Of a stretch of 64,000 bases of DNA, positions 16,288-28,706 are shown piece by piece; positions within the stretch are counted from its first letter, which is position 1, and each line of letters begins with the position of its first letter. A program made the translations under genes and the position numbers. The notes beneath the pieces were generated by a model that was not told the DNA's origin, did no database searches, and was given only the letters and a program-made list of their open reading frames with translations. The DNA is from Amycolatopsis mediterranei (lineage in GTDB: Bacteria; Actinomycetota; Actinomycetes; Mycobacteriales; Pseudonocardiaceae): NCBI RefSeq assembly GCF_026017845.1, contig NZ_CP100416.1, forward strand, positions 7,379,326 to 7,443,325. Reading direction: 5' to 3'.

Positions 16288-16301
16288 GAACGGTATCGTT
16301 C
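16288..16301. promoter_or_regulatory. operator-like palindrome between amidohydrolase and TetR
   Basis: GAACG-GTAT-CGTTC is an inverted repeat of 5-bp arms around a 4-bp centre in the 60-bp divergent gap, followed by CACTAACGACCG. It is suited to binding a TetR dimer and to control of both genes. Confidence 0.5.
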
Positions 16302-16330
16302 ACTAACGACCGTACACGAGAGGGGCCACG

Positions 16331-16906
16331 ATGACGGGGACGCGGCGCCGGGGCGACGCACTGGTCCGGGCGATCCTCGAGTCGGCGCTGCACGAACTGG
16401 CCGAAACCTCCTTCGAAGAGCTGAGTTTCGAGAAGGTCGCGGTCCGGGCGCGAACCGGAAAGGCGGCGCTCTACCGGCGGTGGTCCACGCCCGAAGACCT
16501 GGTGCTGGCCGCGCTCACCGATCCGGTCGCGGGATTCGGGGCGACTCCGACGCCGGGCACCGGCAGCCTGCGTGGTGATTTGCTGGCCCTGCTCGGGGGG
16601 CTGGCTCGCGTGCTCGACGAGCCGCACGGCCGGGCCCTGCTCGCGCTGATCACACAGCGGGCAAAGCACCCGGAACTGTTCGCCCGGGTTCGTGCACTCG
16701 TGCTGCGCCCTCGTCAGGAGCTGATCCTCGACCTGCTGACCCGCGCCGCCGAACGCGGGGAGGCGCGGCCCGCCGCGGTCACCGCCCGCATCGCGGCGGT
16801 CGGGCCGCGCCTGGTTCTCGTCGAGCACTTGGAGGCCGGGGTGGTGACCGCGACCGAGGTGACCACGATCGTCGACGAAGTGTTGCTCCCGCTGATCAGA
16901 CGCTGA
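16331..16906 (+). CDS. TetR-family regulator of the amidohydrolase
   Basis: 191 residues. The N-terminal HTH spans residues 12-58 (ILESALHELAETSFEELSFEKVAVRA, then KAALYRRWSTPEDL). The ligand domain carries the PGTGSLRGDLLALL pattern common to the TetR_C_16-like group found next to small-molecule enzymes and transporters. It is transcribed divergently from the amidohydrolase across a palindrome and is the probable repressor of that gene and of itself. Confidence 0.9.
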   Translation: MTGTRRRGDALVRAILESALHELAETSFEELSFEKVAVRARTGKAALYRRWSTPEDLVLAALTDPVAGFGATPTPGTGSLRGDLLALLGGLARVLDEPHGRALLALITQRAKHPELFARVRALVLRPRQELILDLLTRAAERGEARPAAVTARIAAVGPRLVLVEHLEAGVVTATEVTTIVDEVLLPLIRR

Positions 16907-16923
16907 AGGACCGCAGCTCCGGG

Positions 16924-16957
16924 CCCGCCTCGGGGTGCCGGCTGAAGCCGAGGCGGG
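16924..16957. terminator. bidirectional terminator hairpin
   Basis: CCCGCCTCGG and CCGAGGCGGG form a perfect 10-bp stem around a 14-nt loop, between the convergent ends of the TetR gene and the GH59 gene. Confidence 0.65.
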
Positions 16958-16990
16958 ATGCCACGGCTTCACCCGGCACGGTCGACCGGA

Positions 16991-20874
<3,884 letters not shown>

Positions 20875-21125
20875 GCGACCTCCGATGACGTCGTTGACAT
20901 CTCTGCGGGCGGCGTAGTCCGAAGGGGGCGATGGGCAGACGTCGGCGGGTGAAGCGGCACGGCGGCCTGATGCCATCGCGACCGGTCCGGCACCGATTCC
21001 TGGCGTGACCTCGAAAACAGATAACTCCCCGGCGATGATCGGTGTCAAGTGACCGTGAAACGTACACGGGCGGGAACTCCGCCGGCCCGGCGACTGATGA
21101 AACTTACAGCGACAGGCGATCGAAG

Positions 21126-21154
21126 TTGACCGTTCCCGACTCACGACGTAACGT
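21126..21154 (+). promoter_or_regulatory. weak candidate promoter for the helicase-nuclease gene
   Basis: TTGACC, a 17-bp spacer and TAACGT lie about 128 bp upstream of the start, a possible housekeeping promoter. The 407-bp gap 20875-21281 between the divergent xylanase and helicase genes holds no other feature I can support. Confidence 0.3.
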
Positions 21155-21281
21155 CCGCCGAACGCACCATTCTTTCCGGTCGCACGCTCGCGCACCAGCC
21201 GTTCCCGGCGGGCTGCTGCGCGTCGGGCCCCGGGTTCGCGAAACCGGCAATTTCGTCGTCGGCCATTGGTAACGTGACGAC

Positions 21282-23495
21282 GTGACTACTGACAGCCGGA
21301 GGGACGGTGCCGGATCCGCACCGCGCCGCGCGGGTGCGGCCTGGTCGGCAAGCGATACCGCAATGCTGCTGGACGGGCTTCGGCGCGGCGCGCCATTGGA
21401 AACACTCGCGGGGGCGTTGCAGCGCACGACCGGCGCGCTGCAGGCACGGTGTCAGGTGCTGTTGCCGCCGGAACTGCGGCCGGAGTTGCGCGCTGATGCC
21501 GAGGCGATATTGCGGAGACAGCTGTCGGCCGACCCGAATTTTGCCGCGGCCACGACCCCGGCCCGGACTTCGGGCCGGCGCCGGAATCCTGGCCGTGACA
21601 CCGCGACATCACCTGTTACGTTGAGTGACGAACAGCGGCGGCTGCTCGACTCGGTGCGGGCGGGGCAGGATGTGATCGTCGATGCGACAGTGGGATCGGG
21701 TAAGACCACGGCGATCCAGGCGTTGTGCACCGAAGTGGGCCGGGACCGGCGGGTGCTGTATCTGACGTACAGCAAACTGTTGAAGGCCGATGCGCAACGC
21801 CGGGTGAAACACGCAAAAGTCCAGAACTACCACGGTATCGTGTACCCGTCGCTGGTCAGGGCGGGCATCAAGTGTGGCCTCGATGAATCCATCCGGCGGT
21901 TCAACGCGGCGTTCACCAGCCTCTCGGCATCGTTCCCGAGGTTCGACCTGCTCGTGGTCGACGAGTACCAGGACATCAACGAGGAATACGCACAACTGTT
22001 GCGCCACATCAAGTCGCTGAACCCGTCGATGCAGACGGTGCTGGTCGGCGACCTGGCTCAGAAAGTGCACTCGAACACGACGTTGGACGTCCAGCGGTTC
22101 GCCAGGGAGATCACCCGGCAAGCCGAGTTGATGCCGTTCACGCAGTCCTTCCGGGTCGGCCGGGAACTCGGCGCGCTGCTCGGCGAGGCGTGGAACAAGC
22201 CGGTGGTGGGCGTCAACCCCGCCCAGACGCTCCGATACGTATCCTACAGCGAGGCGCTCGAATTCATGAGCGCGAAGAAGCCGGGCGACCTGCTCTGCCT
22301 GGGCAGACGCAACGGCCAGATGGCCGAGGCACTGAATCACCTGGAACGCAAGCACGGTGAGGTCTTCAACAAGGAGACCGTCTACGCCTCCATCCGCGAT
22401 GGTGACACGTCGGTGACCTACGGCGACGACACCGCGGTGTTCACGACATTCGACTCCAGCAAGGGGCTGGAACGGCCGGCGAGCGTGGTGTTCGACTACG
22501 ACGAGGCCATGTGGGACATGCGCTGCGGGTTCCCGGGCGTGGACAAAACCGTCATGCGCAACGTCTTCCTGGTGGCAGCGTCCCGCGGAAAGCACGAAGT
22601 CGTCTTCGTGCGCTCGGAACAGGCGCACCGGCAACCCAAAAGCATCGGCTTCATCCCCGTGCAACGGTTCACCCAGCTGCCGGATGACGAACAACCCGAG
22701 TACGAGAAACCGTTTCTGGCGTCGGAATGCTTCGACTTCACCTACGCGGAGAATCTCCAGGCGTGCGTCGACCTGCTCGACCGGCGACGCCTCGACGACG
22801 GCGCGGGCCAGGAGATCAACATCGACCGCGTCGACGGGCTGATCGACCTCTCTCCCGTGGTGGGGCACTACCAGGAAGCGGTGTTCTTCGACAGGTACAA
22901 CCCCGCCCTCGAGGTCATGCTGAACCCCAAACCGATCGCGAAGCAGTTGCGCGTCAAGCTCAGTGAAGACCCCTGGCACAACTCGCTGCTGCTGACCGCC
23001 GTCGACACAGACCAGATGCGCTACGCAGAACAGGTCACCAGAAAGGTCAGCGTAGACGTTCGTGACGGGCTGACGAGGCGGCTGGCGACACAGCTGCCCC
23101 GTGATTGCGCGGCCCAGGTGCCGATGCAGCTGTCCGGTACGGCTGTCGCGTCACCGGCGGCGACGGCGATCTCGTTCGTGGGTGTTGCCGACGCCGTGCA
23201 CGATGGTCAGGTCTTCGAGCTCAAGTTCGTCTCCGAACTCGACAACGCCATGTTCCTCCAGCTGGCGCTCTACCTCGTGATGGGCGGCCACCGGACGGGC
23301 GTGCTGTGGAACACGCGCACCGACGAGCGCTGGGCGGTGCAGGTGCCCGACCGCGAGAGGTTCATGCACGCCGTCGTCTTGTGCGTGACCAAACAGCGCT
23401 ACCAGGCGTTCCGGACAGCACCGCACCAACCGGAGCCGGGCGGCAGGTCCGGCGCCGGCGCCATGTTCCCCATGCGACTGGGAGGGCCGAGATGA
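21282..23495 (+). CDS. SF1 helicase fused to a RecB/Cas4-type nuclease, with N-terminal DNA-binding-like module
   Basis: 737 residues. Residues 19-65 resemble a Myb/SANT-like three-helix module (AWSASDTAMLLDGLRRG, repeated helices with a Trp). The helicase begins near 112: Q-motif LSDEQRRLLDSV, Walker A VGSGKTT (137-143), Walker B VVDEYQD (225-231), GDLAQKVH, and FTTFDSSKGLE for motif V with VAASRGKHEVV as motif VI. The C-terminal 120 residues form a PD-(D/E)xK nuclease with Asp637, E646-L-K648, and Q660/Y664 of the Q-x-x-x-Y motif. It probably unwinds and cuts DNA in repair or defence. The gene stands alone, with a terminator overlapping its stop codon. Confidence 0.85.
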   Translation: MTTDSRRDGAGSAPRRAGAAWSASDTAMLLDGLRRGAPLETLAGALQRTTGALQARCQVLLPPELRPELRADAEAILRRQLSADPNFAAATTPARTSGRRRNPGRDTATSPVTLSDEQRRLLDSVRAGQDVIVDATVGSGKTTAIQALCTEVGRDRRVLYLTYSKLLKADAQRRVKHAKVQNYHGIVYPSLVRAGIKCGLDESIRRFNAAFTSLSASFPRFDLLVVDEYQDINEEYAQLLRHIKSLNPSMQTVLVGDLAQKVHSNTTLDVQRFAREITRQAELMPFTQSFRVGRELGALLGEAWNKPVVGVNPAQTLRYVSYSEALEFMSAKKPGDLLCLGRRNGQMAEALNHLERKHGEVFNKETVYASIRDGDTSVTYGDDTAVFTTFDSSKGLERPASVVFDYDEAMWDMRCGFPGVDKTVMRNVFLVAASRGKHEVVFVRSEQAHRQPKSIGFIPVQRFTQLPDDEQPEYEKPFLASECFDFTYAENLQACVDLLDRRRLDDGAGQEINIDRVDGLIDLSPVVGHYQEAVFFDRYNPALEVMLNPKPIAKQLRVKLSEDPWHNSLLLTAVDTDQMRYAEQVTRKVSVDVRDGLTRRLATQLPRDCAAQVPMQLSGTAVASPAATAISFVGVADAVHDGQVFELKFVSELDNAMFLQLALYLVMGGHRTGVLWNTRTDERWAVQVPDRERFMHAVVLCVTKQRYQAFRTAPHQPEPGGRSGAGAMFPMRLGGPR

Positions 23496-23510
23496 TCTCG
23501 GCCCTCCCAG
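23478..23510. terminator. bidirectional terminator hairpin
   Basis: A perfect 14-bp stem (arms 23478-23491 and 23497-23510, CTGGGAGGGCCGAG) with a 5-nt loop. It covers the helicase stop codon and lies between convergent genes. Confidence 0.7.
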
Positions 23511-23528
23511 GACAGTTCGGCACGAGGC

Positions 23529-24584
23529 TCAGATCTTGCCCGCGGCCACGTCGGCGATGGTCACGCGGGAGGACTTGTAGTTCACCACATAGTGCTTGGA
23601 CGTTTCCGCCGAGGTGATCTCCTCACGGATCGGCAGGCCGTTGCCGGCGTTGATGATGAGGACGTCCGTACTGCCGTCCAGGATGGCGGGGGGCGCGGTG
23701 AGGGACAGCGCGGCCTGGCCGTCGACGCTGGTCTTGCCGACGATCATGTCCGGGATGGTCGCGTACAGCTTCAGCACGCCCGCGCGGACCTCCGCGTCGG
23801 CGGCGTTGGCGAACAGCGCGTGTTTGATGTTGCTCAACAGGTGGTTGTTGATGAGGTTCTCCAGGTCCTTGCCCGTCGGACGCGGTTTGGGGCCGGGAAA
23901 CGGCTTGCCCATCTTGCGGAACAGCTCCGCGGTCTCCGCTTGGGCGGCCGCCCAGGCCTTGTCCGCCTCGGCGGGGCTCAGGCCGACTCCGAGGGGATTG
24001 CCGGACGCGGTGATCATCGCGATCCTGGCCTTGTCGACGTCGCCGTTCGCGGCGAGACGGGCCGCCGCCATCACGTTCCGGTCGTACGGCGTGGCAGGCT
24101 GGGCGTCGCCCTTGGCGACTGCGTCCACCAGGCTCTTCGCCGAGTCGCCCGTGAACTGGTCGCCCTTGTCGGTGTAGAGGGTGTAGTTGAGGTCCGGCTT
24201 GTTGTCCAGCCCGAACTTCTCGTTGACGATCAGCGACGCGTCTCCTGGCTGCGTGCCGGCCGCCTGGACCGCGGAGGCCAGCTTCACCAGCGGTACCTCG
24301 ACCGCCTGCGGAGCCGGGGCCGGGGCCGCGCCGGCCGGACCGGCCGGGACGCTGCCGCCTGACGTACCGATCACCACAGCCGCCGCGACGGCTGCCGCGC
24401 CCACGGCGGCGACGCTGACCTTGGGCCAGGAAAGCCGGCGCTTCGGTCGCACGACCGTGGCCGCGGGTTCCGCCATCGCCGTCTGCAGTGCCGTGCGGGC
24501 ACGGTCATAGGCCTCGGGACGGGGGGACGGCACGTCACGCAGATTCTTCATGAGATCCATTTCATCCATGGGTTTGTCTTTCAC
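23529..24584 (-). CDS. single-pass membrane protein of the CU044_5270 type, probable anti-sigma partner
   Basis: 351 residues. The N-terminal 50 are cytoplasmic (MKDKPMDEMDLMKNLRDVPSP, conserved in this family), followed by KRRLSW and one membrane helix (about 57-73, VAAVGAAAVAAAVVIG). A Pro/Ala-rich linker and a large extracytoplasmic domain follow. The pattern matches the CU044_5270 proteins that accompany ECF sigma factors in actinomycetes, where the cytoplasmic part is expected to bind the sigma factor. Its ATG overlaps the sigma stop (ATGA), supporting translational coupling. The signal is unknown. Confidence 0.85.
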   Translation of the reverse strand: MKDKPMDEMDLMKNLRDVPSPRPEAYDRARTALQTAMAEPAATVVRPKRRLSWPKVSVAAVGAAAVAAAVVIGTSGGSVPAGPAGAAPAPAPQAVEVPLVKLASAVQAAGTQPGDASLIVNEKFGLDNKPDLNYTLYTDKGDQFTGDSAKSLVDAVAKGDAQPATPYDRNVMAAARLAANGDVDKARIAMITASGNPLGVGLSPAEADKAWAAAQAETAELFRKMGKPFPGPKPRPTGKDLENLINNHLLSNIKHALFANAADAEVRAGVLKLYATIPDMIVGKTSVDGQAALSLTAPPAILDGSTDVLIINAGNGLPIREEITSAETSKHYVVNYKSSRVTIADVAAGKI

Positions 24585-25135
24585 GTTGTCGGGACTTGCA
24601 GCAGCGCGACCACTTCGGGGGCTTCACGCAATGCCTTGCGCGCCTGGTGCAACAGGCGGCGGGCCGTGCCGGCCGGGATGTCGAGCACCCGCCCGGCCTC
24701 GGCGACGGTCAGGTCCTCCCAGGCGACCAGGCCCAGCACTTCCCGCTCTTCCGGTTTGAGCCGGGCCAGTGCCCTGCCGAGCAGTGCCTGCGTGTCCACG
24801 CGGGCATCCACCGCCGGCCAGGGATCCCAGTCACTCGCCACGCCGCTCAGGTCCGGCGCCGGCTCCTCGGCCGGTGCGGACCGCCAGTGCCGGCGCAGCC
24901 TGTTCAGCGCGACGCCGTACAACCAAGGCCTGGCTTCGGGATACGAACGGTCGTACTTCGCACGGGACTCGTAAGCCGCCACCCACACATCGCCGAGCAC
25001 GTCCTCGGCGGCCTGCCGCCCCACTCTGCGCGCCAGGTAGTTCCCGAGCGCGGTCTCGTGCCGGCTGATCACTTCCACGAAGGCATCGGTGTCTCCGCGC
25101 AGCGACCTACCGATCAGTTCCGCGTCTGACGACAT
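24581..25135 (-). CDS. ECF RNA polymerase sigma factor
   Basis: 184 residues from the ATG at 25135, preceded by GAGGAGC; longer frames lack homology. Region 2 spans about 12-80 (FVEVISRHETALGNYLARRVGR, AEDVLGDVWVAAYESR, PWLYGVALNRLRRHWRS). Region 4 spans about 125-175 (LGRALARLKPEEREVLGLVAWEDLTVAEAGRVLDIPAGTARRLLHQARKAL, given here as its start and end LGRAL...ARKAL). It belongs to the sigma factors paired with CU044_5270 membrane proteins, which is the next gene. The 330 bp upstream (25136-25469) hold no gene I can support. Confidence 0.9.
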   Translation of the reverse strand: MSSDAELIGRSLRGDTDAFVEVISRHETALGNYLARRVGRQAAEDVLGDVWVAAYESRAKYDRSYPEARPWLYGVALNRLRRHWRSAPAEEPAPDLSGVASDWDPWPAVDARVDTQALLGRALARLKPEEREVLGLVAWEDLTVAEAGRVLDIPAGTARRLLHQARKALREAPEVVALLQVPTT

Positions 25136-25469
25136 GAAGCTCCTCGGGTTTCGCTTCGCCCTGACACCCCGTCTTTGCCAACGCGCGCCCAAAGCGTTCA
25201 GGTTACGTCAGCGCATGACGAACATCGCTGGTCAGACCGTGTGCGAGGGCGAAGTCCCGTGCCTTCGCCACCTCGCTGTTGCGCCTGGTCTGGGTGACAG
25301 CCTGACGGGCCGGCTCCGTCCTCAGGTCGTGCCGCAGGGCGTGTCGGGGAGGAACAGGACCGACGACGGCCGGGCGGCGCGGATCGTCCGTGACGACCGC
25401 ACCATGGCGGACGCCCGCCTGCATTCGCAGGCCCGGCAGCTGGGAACGTCGGCCGGGAGCGACCGGCGG

Positions 25470-26071
25470 CTATCCGCTGGCCCCCGGGCGTGTCCGTGGA
25501 GCGGATCGGTCCTTGCTCATGCGCAAGAGCAACGCGACCGCGTCCTTCGAGTGGGCTGTCGGCGTGAGAACCTCCGGCAACAGCAAGCCACGCATCGCGG
25601 CGATGGTGACGGTGGCCAAAGTCAGCGCTTCCTTCGCGTCGCGCCCTTCCCGTTCCGCGAGCGAGGCCAGCACCTTGGTCAGGTCGTCGAGCGAGTCGAT
25701 GAACTCGCGAAAGTCCTCAGGGCGATACGCAGCCAGTCCCACGACGTGGAAGAAGCCGCGTACTCGCGACAGCTGCTCCGGCCGCGTGTAGGCGCGCCAG
25801 ATCGCGACCACGAGGTCGTCGAAGTGCCCTGCCGAGCGGCCTCGACGAGGGTCGCGTTGTCCCGCGAGCGCTGCTCCTTCAGCATCGCCGCCAAGACGCC
25901 CGGGAGTGACCCGAAGTGGTATCTCAGGAGAGCGTGGCTCGTCTCGGCTCTGGCGGCGATCTCCCGCAGCGACACCTCCGGCGCGGGAAGGTCCTCGCCG
26001 AAGGCGTCGAGGAGCCGGGCGAGGAGACGCTCGCGCGCCAGTGGCGGGAACGATTCGTGGGACAGGCTCAA
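25470..26071 (-). pseudogene. TetR-family regulator broken by a frameshift
   Basis: The N-terminal half, from about 26071 (a TTG) downward, encodes a good TetR HTH: ERLLARLLDAFGED, EVSLREIAARAETSHALLRYHF. At about 25828, after VEAARQG, the frame is lost. The C-terminal half continues in another frame as HFDDLVVAIWRAY...VRGFFHVVGLAAYRPEDF and ends at 25470. One missing base explains it. It could be a real mutation or a sequencing error. The gene is divergent from the truncated amidohydrolase that begins at 26072, so both may have decayed together. Confidence 0.75.
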
Positions 26072-26452
26072 GTGGTCGGCGCGACGGTCGTCGACGGATC
26101 GGGTCGCGACCCGGTCGACGTCGACGTCAGCATCGAAGACGGGCACATCACCCAGGTCGGGGCCTCCGGCGCGCGCGGCGAGCGCCTCGATGCCGGAGGC
26201 CTGACGATGACGCCCGGCCTGATCGATGCCCACGTCCACTTGGGATTGTCGAGCCCGATCCAGCCGCAGTTCTCGTTCCGGCTCAGCGCCGCCGAGCTCG
26301 CGGCGGACATCTTCGCCACGGCCGACGCGACGCTCGACGCCGGTTTCACCACCGTCCGGGACACCGGCGGGGTCGACGGCGGCCTTGTCACCACGATCGC
26401 GAAAGGCAAGGTCCGGGGCCCGCGTGTCCTGTCGTGCGGGCCGGTTCAGTGA
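26072..26452 (+). pseudogene. amidohydrolase, truncated after about 125 residues
   Basis: From a GTG at 26072 the sequence reads VVGATVVDGSGRDPVDVDVSIEDG and then the metal site PGLIDAHVHLG, followed by TVRDTGG and GPRVLSCGPV. This is a normal N-terminal third of an imidazolonepropionase-like amidohydrolase. It stops at 26452, exactly where the opposite-strand P450 loses homology. All later ligands (Lys, two His, Asp) are gone, so it cannot be active. Confidence 0.8.
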
Positions 26453-27047
26453 TGAGGTCGGCCAGGTAGCCCTGGATGGCCCCCATGGCCGCTCCCCGCT
26501 CCTCGGGCGGCGTCGACTGCTTGAACATCTTCACCGTGTGCTCTTGGAAGAACTCATGGTCGGCGTAGGGCACACCCAGCATCTTGCAGATCACCAGGGA
26601 CGGGACCGGCAGCGACAGCGCCTCGACCAGGTCGCCCGGGTTCGGCCCGGCCAGCAGCGCGTCGATCTGCCCGTCGACGATCTCCTGGATCCGCGGCCGC
26701 AGCGCCTCCCTCCGGCGCACGGTGAACTCGCCGAGCACGGCCTTGCGCGCCGGCCCGTGCTCGGGCGCGTCCATCTCGATCAGGGTGCGCTCGTCGTCCG
26801 GCCGCCGGGACGCCGCCCCGCCCTTGACCAGCTGCGGGAAGTCCGGATGCTGCCGGTCGGCGCTGAACCGCCGGTCTTTCAACATGGTTCGCACGTCTTC
26901 GTGGCGGCTGACCACCCACGCCCACCGACGGTCGGGCAGACGAACCCGCGAGACCGGCTCTTCTTCGCGGATCTCCTCGTACGCCGGCGGGGGCGCGAAC
27001 GGGCACGTACGGGCCATGGGGAACTCGCGCTTCTCGGTGGTAGTCAT
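26388..27047 (-). pseudogene. cytochrome P450, truncated to the N-terminal ~200 residues
   Basis: The protein begins normally (CPFAPPPAYEEIREEEP, WAWVVSRHEDVRTML, then MDAPEHGPARKAV for the C-helix) and stays P450-like to about YLADLI near 26452. It then runs into antisense amidohydrolase sequence and stops at 26388. The I-helix, the ExxR motif and the haem-binding Cys loop are missing, so it cannot bind haem. Its ATG overlaps the stop of the ketopantoate-reductase-like gene (27044-27047), so it is still probably transcribed. The shared breakpoint with the amidohydrolase indicates one deletion that removed both 3' ends. Confidence 0.85.
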
Positions 27048-28006
27048 GACTTTTTCCCCTCCCGGGCGAAGTACGGTTCCGCCGCTTCCAGCCGCGGTAC
27101 CGAAATGCCCAATCGTCGTGCTTCGGCCAGGGTGTCCCGGCAGACCTCACGCGGCTCCTGAGCCTCGGGGTCGGAATGGGCCTGGAGAGTCATCCGCGCC
27201 AGCGCGACATGAGCAGTCAGCCACGCGAACACGGGCGCCGTCAGCCAGGCGGGCGCCCGGAACAGCAACACACCGCCCCGGTGCCGTCGCAGGTCAACGC
27301 CGCGCGCCTCGAGCAGCGGCAGCAACTCACGGCCGGCCAGCAACGCCTCACGCAAGTCACCCGTCGACCCGGCCAGCTCGGACAGGGAACCCCGCCGCAG
27401 GCCCTGCGAGTGCAGGCCGGCATCCGACACGAAGTGGACCCGCAGCCAGCCGCGGAAGTCAGGACGCTCCTTGAGCCGGAGACCGGCCTCGCGGAACACC
27501 CGGCGCACGGCTCGCTCCCGGTCGGTCGGGGGCCGGCCGAGGGTGCCGAAGACGACCGACGGCAGCAGTACCCCGCGGAGCACGCCGTCGGCGCCGAAAC
27601 CGCCACCGGCCTGCGGAAAGCCCCAGGCGATCCGGTCGAGCGGGAGTGCGCCGATCGCGGCCGTCGGCTCGGCCCAGATGTTGCCGAACACCAGCACCGT
27701 GGCCCCGCTGACCCGCGGGGCCAGGAAGGCCGCCGCCTCCGCGAGGCGGTGGTGCGACACGCTGAGCACGATCAGGTCGAAGTCGTGGTCCGGCTCCAGC
27801 GCCTCGCGGTAGCGCACCGGCCACTGCTCGACGACGCGCTCCCCCCGCATCCGGCGCCGCGTGTCGAGCAGGTCGAGGTCCACGGTGTCCCCGTAGGTCG
27901 CCGCGCGGCCCGGGCGGACGTAGAACTCGATCTCATGCCCGGCCCGTTCCAGGGCCCAGCCGTAGACGGTGCCGATCACGCCTCGGCCGAACATCAGGAT
28001 CTTCAC
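27044..28006 (-). CDS. ketopantoate reductase (ApbA/PanE)-like NADP-dependent dehydrogenase
   Basis: 320 residues with an N-terminal Rossmann motif (KILMFGRGVIGTVYGWAL, G-x-G-x-x-G at about 7-12) and the segment FDLIVLSVSHHR in place of the usual VKAxQ, so the key Lys of true ketopantoate reductases is not obvious. The C-terminal helical domain starts near residue 180. It may reduce a different 2-keto acid or be part of specialised metabolism together with the P450 that follows by a 4-nt overlap. Two TetR-type palindromes lie in the 89-bp gap to the divergent regulator. Confidence 0.8.
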   Translation of the reverse strand: MKILMFGRGVIGTVYGWALERAGHEIEFYVRPGRAATYGDTVDLDLLDTRRRMRGERVVEQWPVRYREALEPDHDFDLIVLSVSHHRLAEAAAFLAPRVSGATVLVFGNIWAEPTAAIGALPLDRIAWGFPQAGGGFGADGVLRGVLLPSVVFGTLGRPPTDRERAVRRVFREAGLRLKERPDFRGWLRVHFVSDAGLHSQGLRRGSLSELAGSTGDLREALLAGRELLPLLEARGVDLRRHRGGVLLFRAPAWLTAPVFAWLTAHVALARMTLQAHSDPEAQEPREVCRDTLAEARRLGISVPRLEAAEPYFAREGKKS

Positions 28007-28033
28007 GCTGCACCTCGCGGAGTACGATCGATC

Positions 28034-28075
28034 TGGAGGTCATCTCCACTTTCAAAATATGGAGATCATCTCCAT
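28034..28075. promoter_or_regulatory. tandem operator palindromes
   Basis: ATGGAGAT-C-ATCTCCAT (28059-28075) is a perfect 8+1+8 inverted repeat. A second copy, TGGAGGT-C-ATCTCCA (28034-28048), has one mismatch and its centre is 26 bp away. Both lie between the divergent ketopantoate-reductase-like and TetR genes, so they should be sites for that TetR protein. Confidence 0.75.
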
Positions 28076-28095
28076 TTGTCAACGCGAGGGAGCAC

Positions 28096-28674
28096 ATGAC
28101 CGTCGACAAGCCCCTGCGAGCCGACGCCCGGCGCAAGCGCGACGCCCTGCTCGCCACCGCCCGGGAAGTCGCTGCTGCCGGCGGCTTTTTCGACCTGCGC
28201 TTCGATGACTTCGCCCGCCTGGCCGGAGTGGGCACCGGCACGCTGTACCGCCACTTCCCCACCCGGGAGGCACTGGCCGAGGCGGTCTACCGCGGGGAAG
28301 TCGCGACGCTGTGCGACCGCGCCCGCCGGCTCCAGACCACGCTGCCCGCAGCGGAGGCGTTGGCGACCTTCCTCCGCGACATGGTCGACCACATCGCTGC
28401 CCACGAGGGCCTCGCCCGGACGCTGGCCACGCTCTGGGCCGATCGCTCGAGTGCCCTCGCCGAGGGCAGCCAGGAATTGGAGCAGGCGGTCACCGACCTG
28501 GTGGCCGCCGCCGTACAGGCGGGCGCCATTCGCGACGACGTGGACGCCGGCGCCGTGATGATGGCCCTGCACGGCATCGGCGCGGCCCACGACCGCCCGG
28601 ATTGGCGGGCCGAGGCCGACGGTGTCATCACCCTCGTGCTGGACGGGCTGACCAGGCGGGGCCAGGACGGATAG
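28096..28674 (+). CDS. TetR-family regulator
   Basis: 192 residues. HTH: RKRDALLATAREVAAAGGFF, FDDFARLAGVGTGTLYRHFPTREAL (given in two pieces, about 13-60). The C-terminal ligand domain fits regulators whose effector is a small organic molecule (SBP-like C-terminal TetR group, pattern LRDMVDHIAAHEGL). It is divergent from the reductase/P450 pair across two matching palindromes and is probably its repressor and its own. Confidence 0.9.
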   Translation: MTVDKPLRADARRKRDALLATAREVAAAGGFFDLRFDDFARLAGVGTGTLYRHFPTREALAEAVYRGEVATLCDRARRLQTTLPAAEALATFLRDMVDHIAAHEGLARTLATLWADRSSALAEGSQELEQAVTDLVAAAVQAGAIRDDVDAGAVMMALHGIGAAHDRPDWRAEADGVITLVLDGLTRRGQDG

Positions 28675-28706
28675 CTCGTACACTGGACCGAAGGGGGCGA
28701 AAGCAC

